Below are positions 49,868-62,400 of a stretch of DNA of 64,000 nucleotides, piece after piece; the first letter of the stretch is position 1, and the number at the start of each line of letters is the position of its first letter. The DNA is from Cyclospora cayetanensis (Eukaryota > Apicomplexa > Conoidasida > Eucoccidiorida > Eimeriidae). The DNA is taken from contig NW_020312129.1 in the NCBI RefSeq assembly GCF_002999335.1, positions 1 through 64,000 on the forward strand, written 5' to 3'. Position numbers and translations under genes: made by a program. Under the pieces are notes generated by a model. The model did no database searches and was not told where the DNA came from. It worked only from the letters and a program-made list of their open reading frames with translations.

Positions 49868-52658
49868 TCAGCTGCAGGCACACTCTTTTGCAGCAGCAGC
49901 AACAGTAACGGCTTCGATCTTGCCGCTCACAATGTTTGAAGAGCTGATAAGCTCGCCCATACAGAGCGTATTTCCATGCAAGTCCCAGCGCAAGCCTTCA
50001 CTCTTTATGCTCCGTACCCTTCCCGCTGCAGCAGAGCCCCAGCACCAGCAGTGGTAGCATCATCTCTAAGGGGCGAATAAAAATGCCCAGTACGCCGTAG
50101 GAACAGTCAGCAATACACGTTGGCACTCAGGCTTTCCAACAAGGCCATCGTCTCTATTGCTGCGCCGAAGCCGCGCCTACCCAGTGGCAACAGCCCGCAG
50201 GCCTCCGTAAATACCCCATCGGGAAGGAGTATCTCATGCTCTCCTGCCTCTAAGAGAATGCAAGCATTATAGCCCCCAAGCAGCAGTACCTGAGCGGATA
50301 ACACAAAGAAAAAAAGCCTTGGACGGAGATGCAGCATACAGCGCTTTGCGAGACGCACGATGCATGGCCTCAAATAGGAGGGATGCGCAGATGTAGTGTA
50401 GGGCCTTCGCTCCAGGAAGAATATGCAGTGATACAGTTCCTCAGGGGCATACATAGGCCGAACAGCGTACTTTTGGCGGAGCCCGCGTTGCGGCACTTGA
50501 TGCCTTGTGGATTTTATGTAGGAAACTAATTGAGGCAATCGAGTGATCAAATCTCCCGCCAATGGCGCCTGCAGCAACACAAGCACAAGCACATCTGCGG
50601 GTCTAGGAAGGAGGGACAGCACGTGCGAGTACATTTTCTTCTTCCCCCTGTAGGAACAAGAGGCAAGAGCCGCCACCATAGAAGGCGGCAGAGACAATAC
50701 CCGACTTTCATGTCGAGGATCAGGACAGCCTCTATGTAATATGCCTTCGTCGGTTGCTGCCGCTGTCCGCGTTACAGCCCTTGCAGAGAAAAGGGAGAGA
50801 GCCGAGCGTTCGGAGATATCCGTGCAGTCTCCTCCGCACATGCACACAGGGTGACGAGCTGTGGCCACCACAAGCGGGGGCTCAGGTTGCAAGAGGAGGA
50901 TCTACTAGGTCAAACCGGAAGAGTTAGCACCAGCCGAAAAATGCACGGGAGACAACCCAGGGAGACTATCGCAGGCATACATATCAGAGGGACGCACGCC
51001 AGGCATTGCACCCACCCACAATAATAACCGTATCTTGGGGACGGAAGTTGTGCTTTTCACAAGCAAAGGCAAAGGCCTTCTCGAGATCTGGTTTGTCCTG
51101 ATCTTCGAGACGGACTACAGGCACTCCTCGCGCGGAAAAGAAGGAGAGTGCCTGAGGGCAGAGCGAGCATCAGAAGCAAGCGAGGAGTACGGACACCGGA
51201 TGCGTATGCGAGAAAGGGAGCACGAGGCAAATGGCGGCAGACAAACAGGCGCGTACGTAGGAAGATGCATGGAAGACCGAGAGCTGCACAGGTAGCCATT
51301 CGCTCGTCCACCAACCCATCTTGCGGCGTGTATACTTCGAAATGCACAGCCGCATACTGCCTTGTACGACAGCACAGCAACATGTGGCGGCAGCGTGAGC
51401 ATACGGCCGCCCTATAGAGAGTTCTGTGCTGGGTGCCTCCATCCCCCTATGTAAGTGGGCTCGACTGAACGACTGAGAAGGAGGGCGAACAACGTACGTA
51501 CACACGGCTGCGCCCTATCAGGCCTAAGGACTCTGTGCTGCTGCGCAGCGCCCTACTGCGTGCTTCTGTACACACCTGTCGGCCCAGAGAATCGATATCG
51601 CCGCAGATGCATGTTGGCAGAATCGGAGGATTGCCACCCGCATCCCTAGCAGGCCCACCAGCAGAGTCCCCAGATCGGACTGGGGGCTGCTTTTCGGCCT
51701 TTTGGCAGCGTGAATTGGAAAGTCGTTCTGACCCTTGTCTGCATGTAAGCGGCTGCTGTGGCTTGTGTTCAGCAGCGCGGTACACGTGCAGCAGGTGGTT
51801 CGCCGCACCATCCGCTGCGATGACTAGTGAGGCGCTTTCCAACATCCGATCAAAGTAGGCGGGGAGAGGTCGATTCAGAACTAGCAGAATGATCCGTCCC
51901 TTGTCTTTAAAGTCAGCAGGAGATGCAGTCGCAGCGGTAGAAGAAACACAAGAGGATGGCTCCTCTCCCGGCAATGCACTGGTAGAACGTTGGTCCGTGC
52001 TGCTGGGCTTGAACAGGTGCTCGAGTCCGCGAAGGTCGTGAATGAGGGACGGATTCCTGCTCTTGTTGCTGCTAACGTGTGTGCTGTAATTATTTTTATC
52101 GCCAGCTGGCTTCAAAGGGGCGCTGGACGCAGCTTTCACAACGAGCTCCCTAGAGGGTGCTGTCTTCCCTGTAAAGCGGCTGCAGAAAGCGTATTGCGAG
52201 CACATACTCTGCTTGTCTACGCGGAGCTTCCTACAGCACAGAAGAGGAACTGCCCTCAGGTACCCTTCCATGGCAAAGGGGGGCAGCGATTGCATTCTCA
52301 GCCAGAGCATCTGGGGAGAGAAAGCGCAACCGGCGATAGGGCTGTATGGGGGTTGGGCAGCAACAACCCCGCTGAATCTCTGCGAAACAGACCCTATGAG
52401 AGGAATGTGCCGCAAGAGCAGCTGCCAAGGTGCTGCCTTTGGGGAAAAAGCCAGATGTCCACTTTGAGGAGATGCTGCTCGGGAGGATGGATTGTGTTCC
52501 CTGAAGTGCTCGCTGGAGTGTGAGGGAAATCGGGTGGAGGGGTGACTTGAAGTGGCCCGGGTAACACCGTGCGGCAGGAACAGTATTAGAAAGATATACA
52601 CACAAACTAGCAAAGGACGTGATGGATAAGACGAACAGAAGGCGGGAAAGAAGAGCAT
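49868..52658 (-). CDS. TPK: thiamine pyrophosphokinase with a hydrophobic N-terminal leader, five exons
   Basis: It transfers pyrophosphate from ATP to thiamine to make the cofactor thiamine diphosphate. The exons, 5' to 3', are 52658-51576, 51151-51016, 50568-50471, 50289-50181 and 50025-49868, summing to 1,584 bases (527 residues). Motifs appear in the family order: LVLNRPLP and VIAADGAANHLL, CICGDIDSLG, VPVVRLEDQDKPDLEKAFAF, IGGRFDHSIASI, ACGLLPL, and GLRWDLHGNTLCMGELISSS near the C-terminus. The Asp and Gly residues that bind the pyrophosphoryl donor are in place. The first in-frame ATG is at 52658. The frame is open further upstream without another ATG. The N-terminus has about 250 extra residues before the kinase fold, beginning with a hydrophobic stretch (LLVCVYIFLILFLP) that could be a signal peptide or anchor. 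Family members are usually cytosolic and about 250-350 residues. Confidence 0.93.
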
Positions 52659-53330
52659 GGCGCTTTTGGCCAGGGCGGAACCGTCCGTGTTTACTGAGGC
52701 ATGGAAATAGGGATTCACGGATAAGCTGTTTTGAGGGAAGTGTGTTTCGTGGAGGGCTGGAACGACCCAGCCCTCTCAGGCGACGAAGTAATAGGCAAAA
52801 CCAGTGGAAATGGGGAGGCAAACGACCACAGGAAAGATTTTACTTCGACGCAAAAGCCAGGATCGCATTATACCATCAATGAAAAAATCAGAAATGGCAT
52901 ATGTAAGTCTTATTGCCTGTACAGCTGGGGATAAGCAAGAGGGAAGAGAATACAGCAAAGTCAGCCCAATACGAGCAGCATTTCCTAAAAGCACAGGGTA
53001 AATTTGATACGAGCACAAAACCCTGGCTAAATTATATTATAAAGAACACAGGAATTCCTTATTTCTCCCGTTTACCCGAAACGCCCTCTCCTCATTTCTG
53101 TGATAATTATACATCGAGGTGTCGTCTAGACATCTGACTCTCACATGAAACTTGAGTCGGCTCGAATACCAGGGGCTCATTAATAAAGACAGACGCAATA
53201 TCCATGGCATTACTCTGTGATCTAGTGTCATTTATCGCACGGAGCCTAAAACCGATGTGGGGCTGACAAAAAAGCCGAAACCGGCAAGGGCTGCTTGTTT
53301 ATAGTAATCATCATCAACAGACGATCCCGA

Positions 53331-53780
53331 TTAAGTAAACATATGATAGAAAATACATTTGGTAACCAGAACCGCATACGGCTTGCTACAATTAAGCCCG
53401 TAATTTCCCAATAAAAAATTGTCCGTCCCCAAGTCGCACAAACTTGAATCGGTCGTATTCGTTGGTTGGGCGGCCATGCGACTAACAACACTGACGAATA
53501 AGTCTCTACCAATTCCGTTTAGGGGCCGCTTCGGCTTCTTCCGTAGGATGCATGAGTGGCGACGCCGATTCATGCACACGTAGAAAGCTACCATTGCTAG
53601 AAAGTGTGCTTTGGCATCAACAAGATCCGACACACACGCATCAATTCGAGTGTGTGTCGTCAGGAGGGTAGCCACCGTAGCTGTGTCCACGCATTTATCC
53701 AACAGCTGAGGTGTAGTAGACCTTTTGCTTCGAAGGTGAGGCGAGATGGAAAGAGCCCCATCTGCCTCGATTAGCTTCAC
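53331..53780 (-). CDS. uncertain 149-codon open frame
   Basis: An uninterrupted frame from the ATG at 53780. The first 110 residues have ordinary amino-acid composition (for example VDTATVATLLTTHTRIDAC and RKKPKRPLNGIGRDLFV). There is no recognised family, no signal peptide and no clear splice partner. In this gene-poor stretch it may be chance. Confidence 0.25.
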   Translation of the reverse strand: MKLIEADGALSISPHLRSKRSTTPQLLDKCVDTATVATLLTTHTRIDACVSDLVDAKAHFLAMVAFYVCMNRRRHSCILRKKPKRPLNGIGRDLFVSVVSRMAAQPTNTTDSSLCDLGTDNFLLGNYGLNCSKPYAVLVTKCIFYHMFT

Positions 53781-53849
53781 TGCAACGCTCCACCTGCAGT
53801 CTCCTTGTCAAGACACATGGCTCCTAAATCAACACAAACTTAAGTAGGA

Positions 53850-54110
53850 GTTGTTGAGTTTATTCAAGGATGTTCCAACATTTTCTACTGGCGCCTCTCA
53901 CAGTTCTCGACATGAGAAGACAGGTATACCTATGCTACGCTTTGCTGCACCGTCTAAGCACTCCTGGCAATTGCAGCCAACTGCACACAGCATCTGGCTT
54001 ACGGCGACAAAAAATATCGTCCTCCTCTATTGTGCTAGAGCTATGCTGCAATATATTAGGCTTACAAGCAAACACACGAATTGGTCAACTCTTTTCGCTC
54101 TTTTGTTGAA
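53850..54110 (+). repeat. dispersed degenerate repeat, copy 5
   Basis: It shares tctaagcactcc (53953-53964) and tgcacacagcatct (53982-53995) with copy 1 at nearly identical spacing. It also shares cgacatgag plus the following purine-rich block with copy 4. This is the longest recognisable copy. Confidence 0.6.
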
Positions 54111-55252
54111 AACAGCTAGTGTACTAGAATGTGTTGAAGCACAGCTTATCCCATTGCAAGCACTGTGATGCATCACTCCAGATAGTGGCAATTAGCTTTC
54201 GTCCATCTGCAGCGTCTTGGGTGTGCAGCCAGCCTATGAACATGCAACGTAACCAGCTAGTGTGTACGTGAAGCCTATCACTGATCTCTAGCACCGGGAT
54301 CGTCGTAAAATACAGAGTAACTTATAAAAAGCGCTCGGAAAACGTCCACTTAAGGTGCACATCCTCATGTCCTTAATGCTCAATCCCATCCCAGTGAGCA
54401 ATGGTAATTATACCTGGAGCGTATGAACTCTTTCCGCAAAAGAAGTCGCTCCCATCTCGCTTTGCTCTAACTTGGACCCCTACGATATATTTCCCAGAAC
54501 TCGGTACTAATTTTCAAGAACATGTGCACATGTTTACCCAAGCCTTCCACGACTTGACCTCTGGGCTTTCACAGCTGCGTTTCCCTTTGCTCAGATCGCA
54601 ATGCAGTGTAGCAAGTGCCTCTATACTTGAAAGCCTGCACTCGGTAAATGATGTGTGACCATGTGATCGGGGATCAAGATCCGTAAGAGACCCTCTAGCC
54701 ATCCACTAAGATCACAAGCCCCATTTGTGCAGCAGTAATCGCCAGCCCCTGACGCAGCAACGCACTGGTCTCCGGCTAGGCAAAAGTCTTTTAAAATGCG
54801 GCGTTGGCCTTGAGATTCCTGCCATTCACAGGAGGTCCATCAAGCAGGGCTGAACAGGTTAGGTTACTGCAAGACTGTGCTTTTCATAGAAGGAGGCAAC
54901 TAAGGCTCCTACTTTCGACAGACTAGCTGTTGGCGAGACACTGTTTACTGGCTCGCCTTGCTGCACGCAGTCCCTCAGTAGACCTTTACTTTTTGCAATG
55001 TCCTTTCCTGTTAACCTCAATGCTTGGCGCTACCAAGAAAATGGAATGGGACAAGAAGTCGCCAAAAAAAACACTTGCACGAACGCACGAAACGCTCCTT
55101 TGATGTTCCGTACCATGCGGCTAGGGGCGCTTCAGCACGCGTGGTGGTACGGTCGCCAGACGGTGGCTTCGCATAAAGGCGTAATTTATCCCCCTGCGAT
55201 GCTCAGCGTTCTAAAGTATCAGTCCAACAGTCGCTTCTCCCCATCGCCTTTC

Positions 55253-58200
55253 TCAGTCCGGAGAACCGTCACGAGAACTGCGCGAAGGGTGTAAGCGTCT
55301 TCTGCAGCGTTTTGCCGCATTGTGGTGCTGCTGCAGTGCCAAGCGACCGTAGAATCTACCGTGGCAGCGCTCGCAAGACATCCACCTGAAGTCATACGGG
55401 CACAGCGCTTTTATGGAGAGGTTACAAGAGCAAACGCAGTGCACCAGAAGGAGAGACAAGCAAGGAGCCGAGAGAGGAGTCTGTGTCTGCACTTGTTTGC
55501 ACAGGAGAAACGGGCCTGGCACCGCCTCACACATTGGCTTCGCTTCCAGTGTCGCTCTCTTTCGAAGTAGAGCCCCTCAACTTTATGGCCTCTGCCGGCA
55601 TACGCACACTAAAAAGAGGATCTCGCATTGCCTTCTGGGACGAAGCCTTCCCGTAAACGAATCGAGCTAATAAAATTATGGATGGCACGCTGTTTTTGTG
55701 GTATGGGATTGCTATGACGGTCGGCGAACACGCTTCTAGGAAGAAGTGATATCAGACTCATGGAAGAACCTCACCTGGCATCTGCATGGCAGCGGAGAGC
55801 TCGGCCGATTCAGCGAAGGGCCGCCCCTCAAGGAACTCTAAGGCCCCCATCGCACAAGCATAAGTATGGATATGTATACATATGCACGCAACAGCTTAAG
55901 AGAATGGTAGAAAAGTCAATATTTTCTCCATGCGAGCATGTGAATAGCGGATATTACTTGTCAACAACAAAATTTAAGGGGCGCAGTAAGAACCGAGGCA
56001 GCACACGCGTGCAAGACTGTCTTGGAAAAAGGCAAAGCAGCAAGTAGTAATGTGCCGGAGAAGTGAAGCTCTGCAAAACCATTGTCTCGACTGAGAGCAT
56101 TGCTTGCATATGGCAGCCCTTTGATACGCGGAAACACTGAATGGGCCCCGAGCGCGACTTCCTCAAAGTGCCCTAATTTGAATCAAGGAGCACCGAGGAA
56201 GACATGAAAGCTTAAGCATGAGAGGCCCTACTAAAGATGCTGCAGAACACTATAGCGCGCAGCAAAAGTTGCTTACCCTCGACAATCCGTAGGGCAGGGC
56301 CACAGACACTTTCCTTCCACGATGCAACAGCTGCTGAGGCGAAGACGATCACAGGCCGCAGCAGTACACAATAGTAGTGCACTGCTGTGAAGGACGAGGA
56401 AGCCACCGTAGCTGCTCTAAGCAACGATTCTCTAACAGCCAACACGAAACTCAGCCCAACCCAACAAACGGCCTCAAGGGAAGCGGATTCTGCGGCAAGG
56501 ATCCATCCATACCATCGGTCGCCTCCAAATAGTAAAGCGGGACATTCCGCCTTCTGATGAGAAACTTGTTCTTTATCCATTTCCTCTGCTGCCGTGCATA
56601 TTGGAGCGACCGTAACACTACCAAGTCCACGCAAGACTCCAGGGTGGGACACTCCGAAGGATCTCCACGGCTTCCAGACCCAAGCTCCCCACCCCTTCGT
56701 GGCAGTATGACAGGGAAAAACTCCTTGTAACCTTATGACCCAGCAGACAGCAGGCAACCCAGCAGAGGCAACGAAACGCGCAGAAAAATATATGACTGCG
56801 AAATTCCCCGACTCGCTCGCTGTGAAGGAAAGAAGGCCAGGGGAGAGAGCCCAAGGTTCCGAGCTGCTGGGTTCCTAGCTCACCAATGCCTTGCAAGACG
56901 CCCCGCCGCCACCCTTCGCTGCTTCGCCCTCTATGGCCTCCCGATGTAGCATCGTTGGTTTCGCTAGCCGCGCTAGAAGAGTCCTCTGGCGAGCCCCTGG
57001 ACTCATCTGGAGGCCAGGTGCGCAGCTGCAGCTCTTTTGCTAGCCACCGCACCTCGTTAAGAAGGCCATCCTGCAGAGGTCGCGCCCTACGCCATCAGAC
57101 AGCTCGATTTTCGGTGATCCATGCCCTCCCCGTTCTCTCGCCACTCCAGCTCACCCACAGCATCTATCCAGAGATGAAAAACAAGGACTATATTTGTCGA
57201 TTGGCTCGTGATCCCGCTTCACGCATACCCCTTAAGAGCAAGTAAGTACTCCCTAGCAAGAAGGCTTTCGACGATGGAAAGGAGGAGGTCCAGGCTTCCT
57301 GCCTTTATGCTGACCTGACACATTTGCGCTAGCCGCTGACGGAGGCGGCGTTCATGGGATACGCGGTCCGGAAGATCGAGCCAAAAGATACAGGCGTCAT
57401 ACCTTAGCATACCCCGACAAGACATGCACAAAGCGGCTAGACGCTGATGCAAGGCTGAGGAGGGGATTCAAGGCGATATGCCCGCAGACCTCGTGAGAAG
57501 CGTTGCCTGAGTGTCTGCATGGGAATGGCAGAGCTGTAGCCTCTCACCGCATCTTGCCAGACGTGTGCTGCTCCATCAAGGTGCTGTGCGGCACTCCAAA
57601 CTGGTGAGCCACCTGATGGCAACGCAGTAGGCACAATGATCGCCCGCCCATTTGACCTCGTGCGCAATAGGAGCAGCAGCAATAGCAGCGCAATAACAGC
57701 AGCAGCAAGGGCAGCGCAGGGTCAAGACGGTGGGTGGGGTGGCCAAAGTGCAGGCGAACGGATTTGTCTAAAGAAGGCCAATTTTATTGCCGCGGCTTGC
57801 ATGACGTCGTGTTCGGGGCAAAATGGATTTAGAAGCTTCACCTGAATGCTGCGTATGACGCGCCGCCGATCGCGGGGATGCAGCTGCTTTGCCTGCAGAA
57901 AAACGTAGAGTAACGGGTGATAACCTATATCCGTGTAGAAGGGCCTCTACGACGCTATTTCCAGCGCAGAGGACACAGGCGCCAACCCGCTGACCCGCTT
58001 GCTGTCAAGGCGTTGCAGCAGTTCCATCAGTTCCTCGTCCGTCATCTTATTTACTGCAAACACAGGAGACATCACGAAGAGAGGGAAACGGCAGAGCGCA
58101 AGTGAAGCCTTGACATGCATCAGAGGGACGGCCTTCAAAGGCACGCGTGCGGTTGCCCCAGCTGTACGCACAACTCCCCCTGGCAATAGGGCGCGAAGTT

Positions 58201-59491
58201 CTGCTGCCTACATGCGGCTTCCGAGGGTTGAGCAGTATTAGGGTCCGCAACGCCCGCCGTTCCTACGCTGTCTGTTGCTGCACGTGCTTGCGCTGCCGCA
58301 GGTGCTGCTCCGTCCACACTGTCCTGCGAGGGGTGGGAGACGTCAACGGCGGACTCCCAAAGGAGCAGCTCAATATAGAGCTGAGTGCCTCCCACCACCA
58401 CCGGCAGATTCCCCTTTGCCCAGAGGGATGTGATCTGCAAAGACATCCAACCCCACACGCTCGCTCCATAAGGGACCCTCGTGGCTCCCAGTGAGGACAT
58501 TGTCCGCACCCCCCCCCCTCCCCCCCCCCGCCCGCTGCACCATCGCAAAGGGAAGGAAGCCGTGAAGGCGAAATGCTGTTTGGAGAGATGAGAGAAGACA
58601 CGGAATGTCCTGCGCGAGCGAGGCCCTCTATTTACCCAGAGGGGGCCCCCTGGAGCGCGAGGTGCTTCGGCACTCACAACCTGCTTTGCTGCGCTTAGAT
58701 AATCGGCGGCCGAGAAGGGGCACTGGGGGTCGCAGACATCCAGAAGATGGTGCGGGACCAAGCGTCGCTCTGCGGCTGTAGCTTTCGCAGTCGCCACGTC
58801 ACAGCCCCTATACACCTACACCCATTATAGCAGCCAACACAGATTCCCTAAGCGAGCTAGCTTCCCACTTTCCGTGGTGGGGCTGTCTGCATGATCTATA
58901 GAAAAGCGGTATCCCGTGTTGATGCTGTCGTGGGGAAAGCTTGTGCGTTACCTGCATGGAGTCTGCACTGATGATTTCCGCGTTGACCCCCCGCGCTTTG
59001 AGAGCCAAACAGATATCAAAGGCAAGACGAGACTTGCCAACACCCGTGGGTCCTATCACAAAAAGGACTTTGGGAGGTTTATCCGAGGCCATCGTTAGCA
59101 TGGTAGGCGGTACGGAAGGTGCAGGGATCTCTGCACGAGAGGCTGTCGCTGCCTCTGCGGAGTGTGCCAGTGTCAAGGAACCCTCGATGCACCGTAGAGT
59201 TCCTCCGGCTGCAGAAGCCCTGAGAGGCATCCAACTGCTGAGTCCAGCGCGGAGGGTAGCCTTGAAAGGTACTCCAGTATCCTGCTGCGGGGAGGGCCTC
59301 AGTTGTACGGCCCCCGTACCTGCCACCCTTGCCGCCCTTGCCAAAGGCACCTTTATAGATCCGGTGGCGGATATGAAACTAGCGGGGGGCTGCGCCGACA
59401 ACGGAGGCAACGGATCCTGCGATGAAAAGAGGAGGCTTGAACTTTGCAACAGCAAGATAAGGGCAAAAATCGGTACTTTGAGCCCTTGCAT
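55253..59491 (-). CDS. tRNA dimethylallyltransferase (MiaA/Mod5 family) with a secretory-type leader
   Basis: It prenylates A37 of tRNAs that read UNN codons, using dimethylallyl diphosphate. Supported exons, 5' to 3': 59491-58952, 58815-58678, 58434-58212, 58053-57995, 57892-57842, one or two at about 57680-57315, 57070-56884, and 55837-55775. Motifs in order are the P-loop VLFVIGPTGVGKSRLAFDI, IISADSMQ, VYRGCDVATAK, VPHHLLDVCDP, LPVVVGGTQLYIELLL, LHPRDRRRVIRSIQ, the DGLLNEVRWL block and QGI-EFLEG. The protein starts MQGLKVPIFALILLLQSSSL, a signal peptide, then about 110 Ser/Ala/Arg-rich residues before the catalytic fold. That is the layout of an apicoplast bipartite leader. The 3' end is inferred: a final exon at 55253-55380 would add CERCHGRFYGRLALQQHH, like the C2H2 finger of eukaryotic Mod5/TRIT1 enzymes. 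A 1,046-base intron separates 56884 from 55837. Confidence 0.88.
58508..58530. repeat. C-rich homopolymer tract in an intron
   Basis: Runs of C broken only by one T and one G lie within the intron 58435-58677 of the tRNA-modifying enzyme gene. Confidence 0.85.
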
Positions 59492-62400
59492 GCTGCGCTG
59501 CCCTTCCGCCCTTCGCTTCCCTCGTTCCAGAAAATGCGTTCAGATAATTTCTCAAAGACGCCTACATAAGGACATTTCTTAAGTGATGCTCTCCACGAAG
59601 TGCCAGATTCTCTCGCCTTCTACGCAAGAAGGCGCAAGTGTCTTGGATCCTCGATCCCAGGAGAAAAGCCCTGGGCCACCCGCGATGGTCAGTGAGCGAT
59701 GATACTGGAGTTGCTTAGCTTTGACCCAAAAGAAACTAAAAATGTTTAATTCACAACTATGCGCCACTATTTCTGCCTTTAGATGCTAGGGGTGCTGTGC
59801 AGTGTCGGCGCATATGCGCGGGTGGTCTCGTGGCACACTGCCAGTATGGTTGATAGCATCGCGCCCCTCACTCAATCACGTTGCACCACTAAGCGGGGTC
59901 ACCACAGCCAAAAGAAGCTCCAGGGAACTAGAAAAGGGGATGGGAAAATTTAGCAATGCGGAAGACACTGGCTGGCTTGTGTTCACAAGGCCTGTAGAGA
60001 ACACCAAGCCGCAGTCGGACATAGACGTACTGCGCTTTATGGCAGTAGCGTGGCTTCCAGTTAAGCAAATAGATACGTGGCACAATAAATTCTATGAGAG
60101 ACCCTAATGGGCAGAAGCGCGTACAACAATTCTACCCTTGCTTCTGCTCGGAACGATGAACTCTCAAACATCGGTGTCCAGTAGAACGGCAAACCTGCAA
60201 ACGCTGCTAGGCACCACCATGCGCATGCTGCTGGCTTTTTGGATTAACGACTCTGGAATGGAGCCAAAACCTAGCATTTGCGGCCTCGCCCAAAGGGCAT
60301 CCCATGGTTTGCCCATCCAAAGGGCCAACCCCCATCAACAATTTTAGAGCTCTCTGCACACTGCAGGTAACTCTTCAAGCACTTTACTTGTTTACACATT
60401 GTGGACGCCTAAGCCAGTTATTTGATGGTATGCTACCGGATATGAAGTCTTGGCAGCATGGAGGTTCATGGCATTAGCTCCCTTAAATGGAGCTCAGCTA
60501 ATTTCCAAAAAATTCCCAGCATTCGAGCAGTATTTTTAAAAAGATTGGCGCATATATGAAAACGAACACGTGGGATCAGGAAAGGTAAGATCTAAAGGAG
60601 GACAACGCCGTCGTTTGCCCCCACACGGTGAAGTCGCACGCTGTCCATACGCAGCTGGGGGTGGGAAGCAAACTGATCCCAACCTGCGTTCGCCTCCAAA
60701 TGAGTAGCCATGAGGCTCTGCAAAAGGGCTTTAAGGTCACATACGATGGGAAAGAGATGCACTCGTTTTCCTTGCGTCCTCCTGTTGTTTGCATGAAGGA
60801 ACTCCATGGAAGCCACACCTCACGAATCGCTTCCAGTCATGCACGCTGTCTACTCATGGGCAGATTTTCAAGCGTTCACCACCGTAGAGCGCTTGTTGCA
60901 GGGGAGGTAAAGCGGAGGCTACTACGAGCGTGGGCCCTATGAGGCGAAGACTGTAACGGGCTAAAATGCACTTTGGCCTTCACTACGCTTTTGGCTTCTT
61001 CTACTACGCTAGACACGTGTAACTACGGGATAATAAGGAAGTGAATATCTAGCTTGGCTGCTCATATATCTTATTCACTTCAGAGAAGCTGTAACTCAAT
61101 ACAATCAAATGCAATGTTGTATGCATGTGCACTAGATTCCATGTGCATCTGGCTCCTGCTGTCCAAAGCTCGAAGGTGGTGCAGCAATCTGCAGCCTACC
61201 TGTCTCCCTGCCCTCATCTTGAAAACCTTCAGTGGTGAGAGAAGTGAAAGGCTGGAGTTTTCTGGGAAATGCTTGATAGATTTCAACTAAGGTTTTATTC
61301 AGTCTGGATTTGAGTGTGACCCTACGGAGATTGCACATGGCACGCCATGTCCATTATTGTTCACTCGCTGTATTAAATAAACAATTGTCGACGCTACATG
61401 CTGGTTGGTGGTATATTCTCTCTGCGGAGTATCACGGTCAGCCATGCAGTGCTACAGTTCACGTTGTGGAATTCGCCACCAATTGTAGTGTGCGACTGCG
61501 AAAACCTTTAGCCACCGGTGGCAAGAAACCACAGCTGCTTGACTCTTTGCGCTAGTCTACCCCTTGCATTGCAGAAACCTTGTGGGCTCGAGGAGCGGGG
61601 GGTAGGCAATTCGGGGATCAAATCCCTTGAAATTGCACCTCATGTTGTTGCAGGGCTAGAGGACAGAGAAGCTCCTTTGGGAAACCCCTAAAACGGGGGC
61701 GCCGGATGCCTTGCGTCAAGATTCGTTTTATTATTTTAACTACCAAGGCTTTAGCGCTTTGTCTGCGATCACCATAGGGAAAACTTTCGCCTTGGACTCA
61801 ATGTCAAAACTCAATAGAAGATTCCAAGTACTTGATCCAAAGAGCTACCCCTCTTTTCCCTCAGCATGTTGGATTTCACATGGAGCTAAAGAGGTAGCTA
61901 GCATGCATGTTGCCGCACCCGTCGAGAACACTTAGGATTTGAATGCAGTTCTTCACAGTAAATTAGTAAGCACGCACACCACAGAGTATCCAGACAACCC
62001 CACTGTGAAACTAGTAGTGCATTCAAACGGACTAAGTGTGGCTTGGCCCGTTTTACTGGGGTAAGCGAGTCTAGAGGCTCACTTTGGAGATGCAGACGTC
62101 AACTGCAATGTGACCTGCTAAAATCTCGTGTATGCTGCTGGGATATTCAACATTTGAATGCAACGTAATCAAATAAACGATAGAGATAGCCACAACAGTT
62201 GCTGCTGGTTTACGAACATGGTGAGTTCCATACTATGAGCCTGTATGTTGTGTGCCTGTGCAGGAATTTACTCTGTCCACGACGATGTGAGCTTGCTTGC
62301 TTTACTCAAAGTTGCAGCCACTCGCACGTATCCTGGCTCCCCGTCCCCCTCCAGTAGGAGCTTTTTGGATTGAGCAAAGGGGCAGTTTACCAGTTTCTTT

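Larger units (their letters stand above)
52659..55252. other. intergenic, with one uncertain open frame and a repeat copy
   Basis: About 2.6 kb upstream of the kinase. It holds a repeat copy (53850-54110) and a minus-strand frame at 53331-53780, listed separately. Nothing else was recognised. Confidence 0.45.

Noticed and set aside
49615..49908. A 97-codon plus-strand frame with a good ATG
   Set aside because: It overlaps the last exon of the kinase on the other strand and ends in a Gln run that is the antisense of the kinase's Ala codons. No independent support.
50107..50892. A 261-codon minus-strand frame read as one protein
   Set aside because: It runs through two introns of the thiamine pyrophosphokinase gene. 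Only 50568-50471 (read in another frame) and 50289-50181 are coding.
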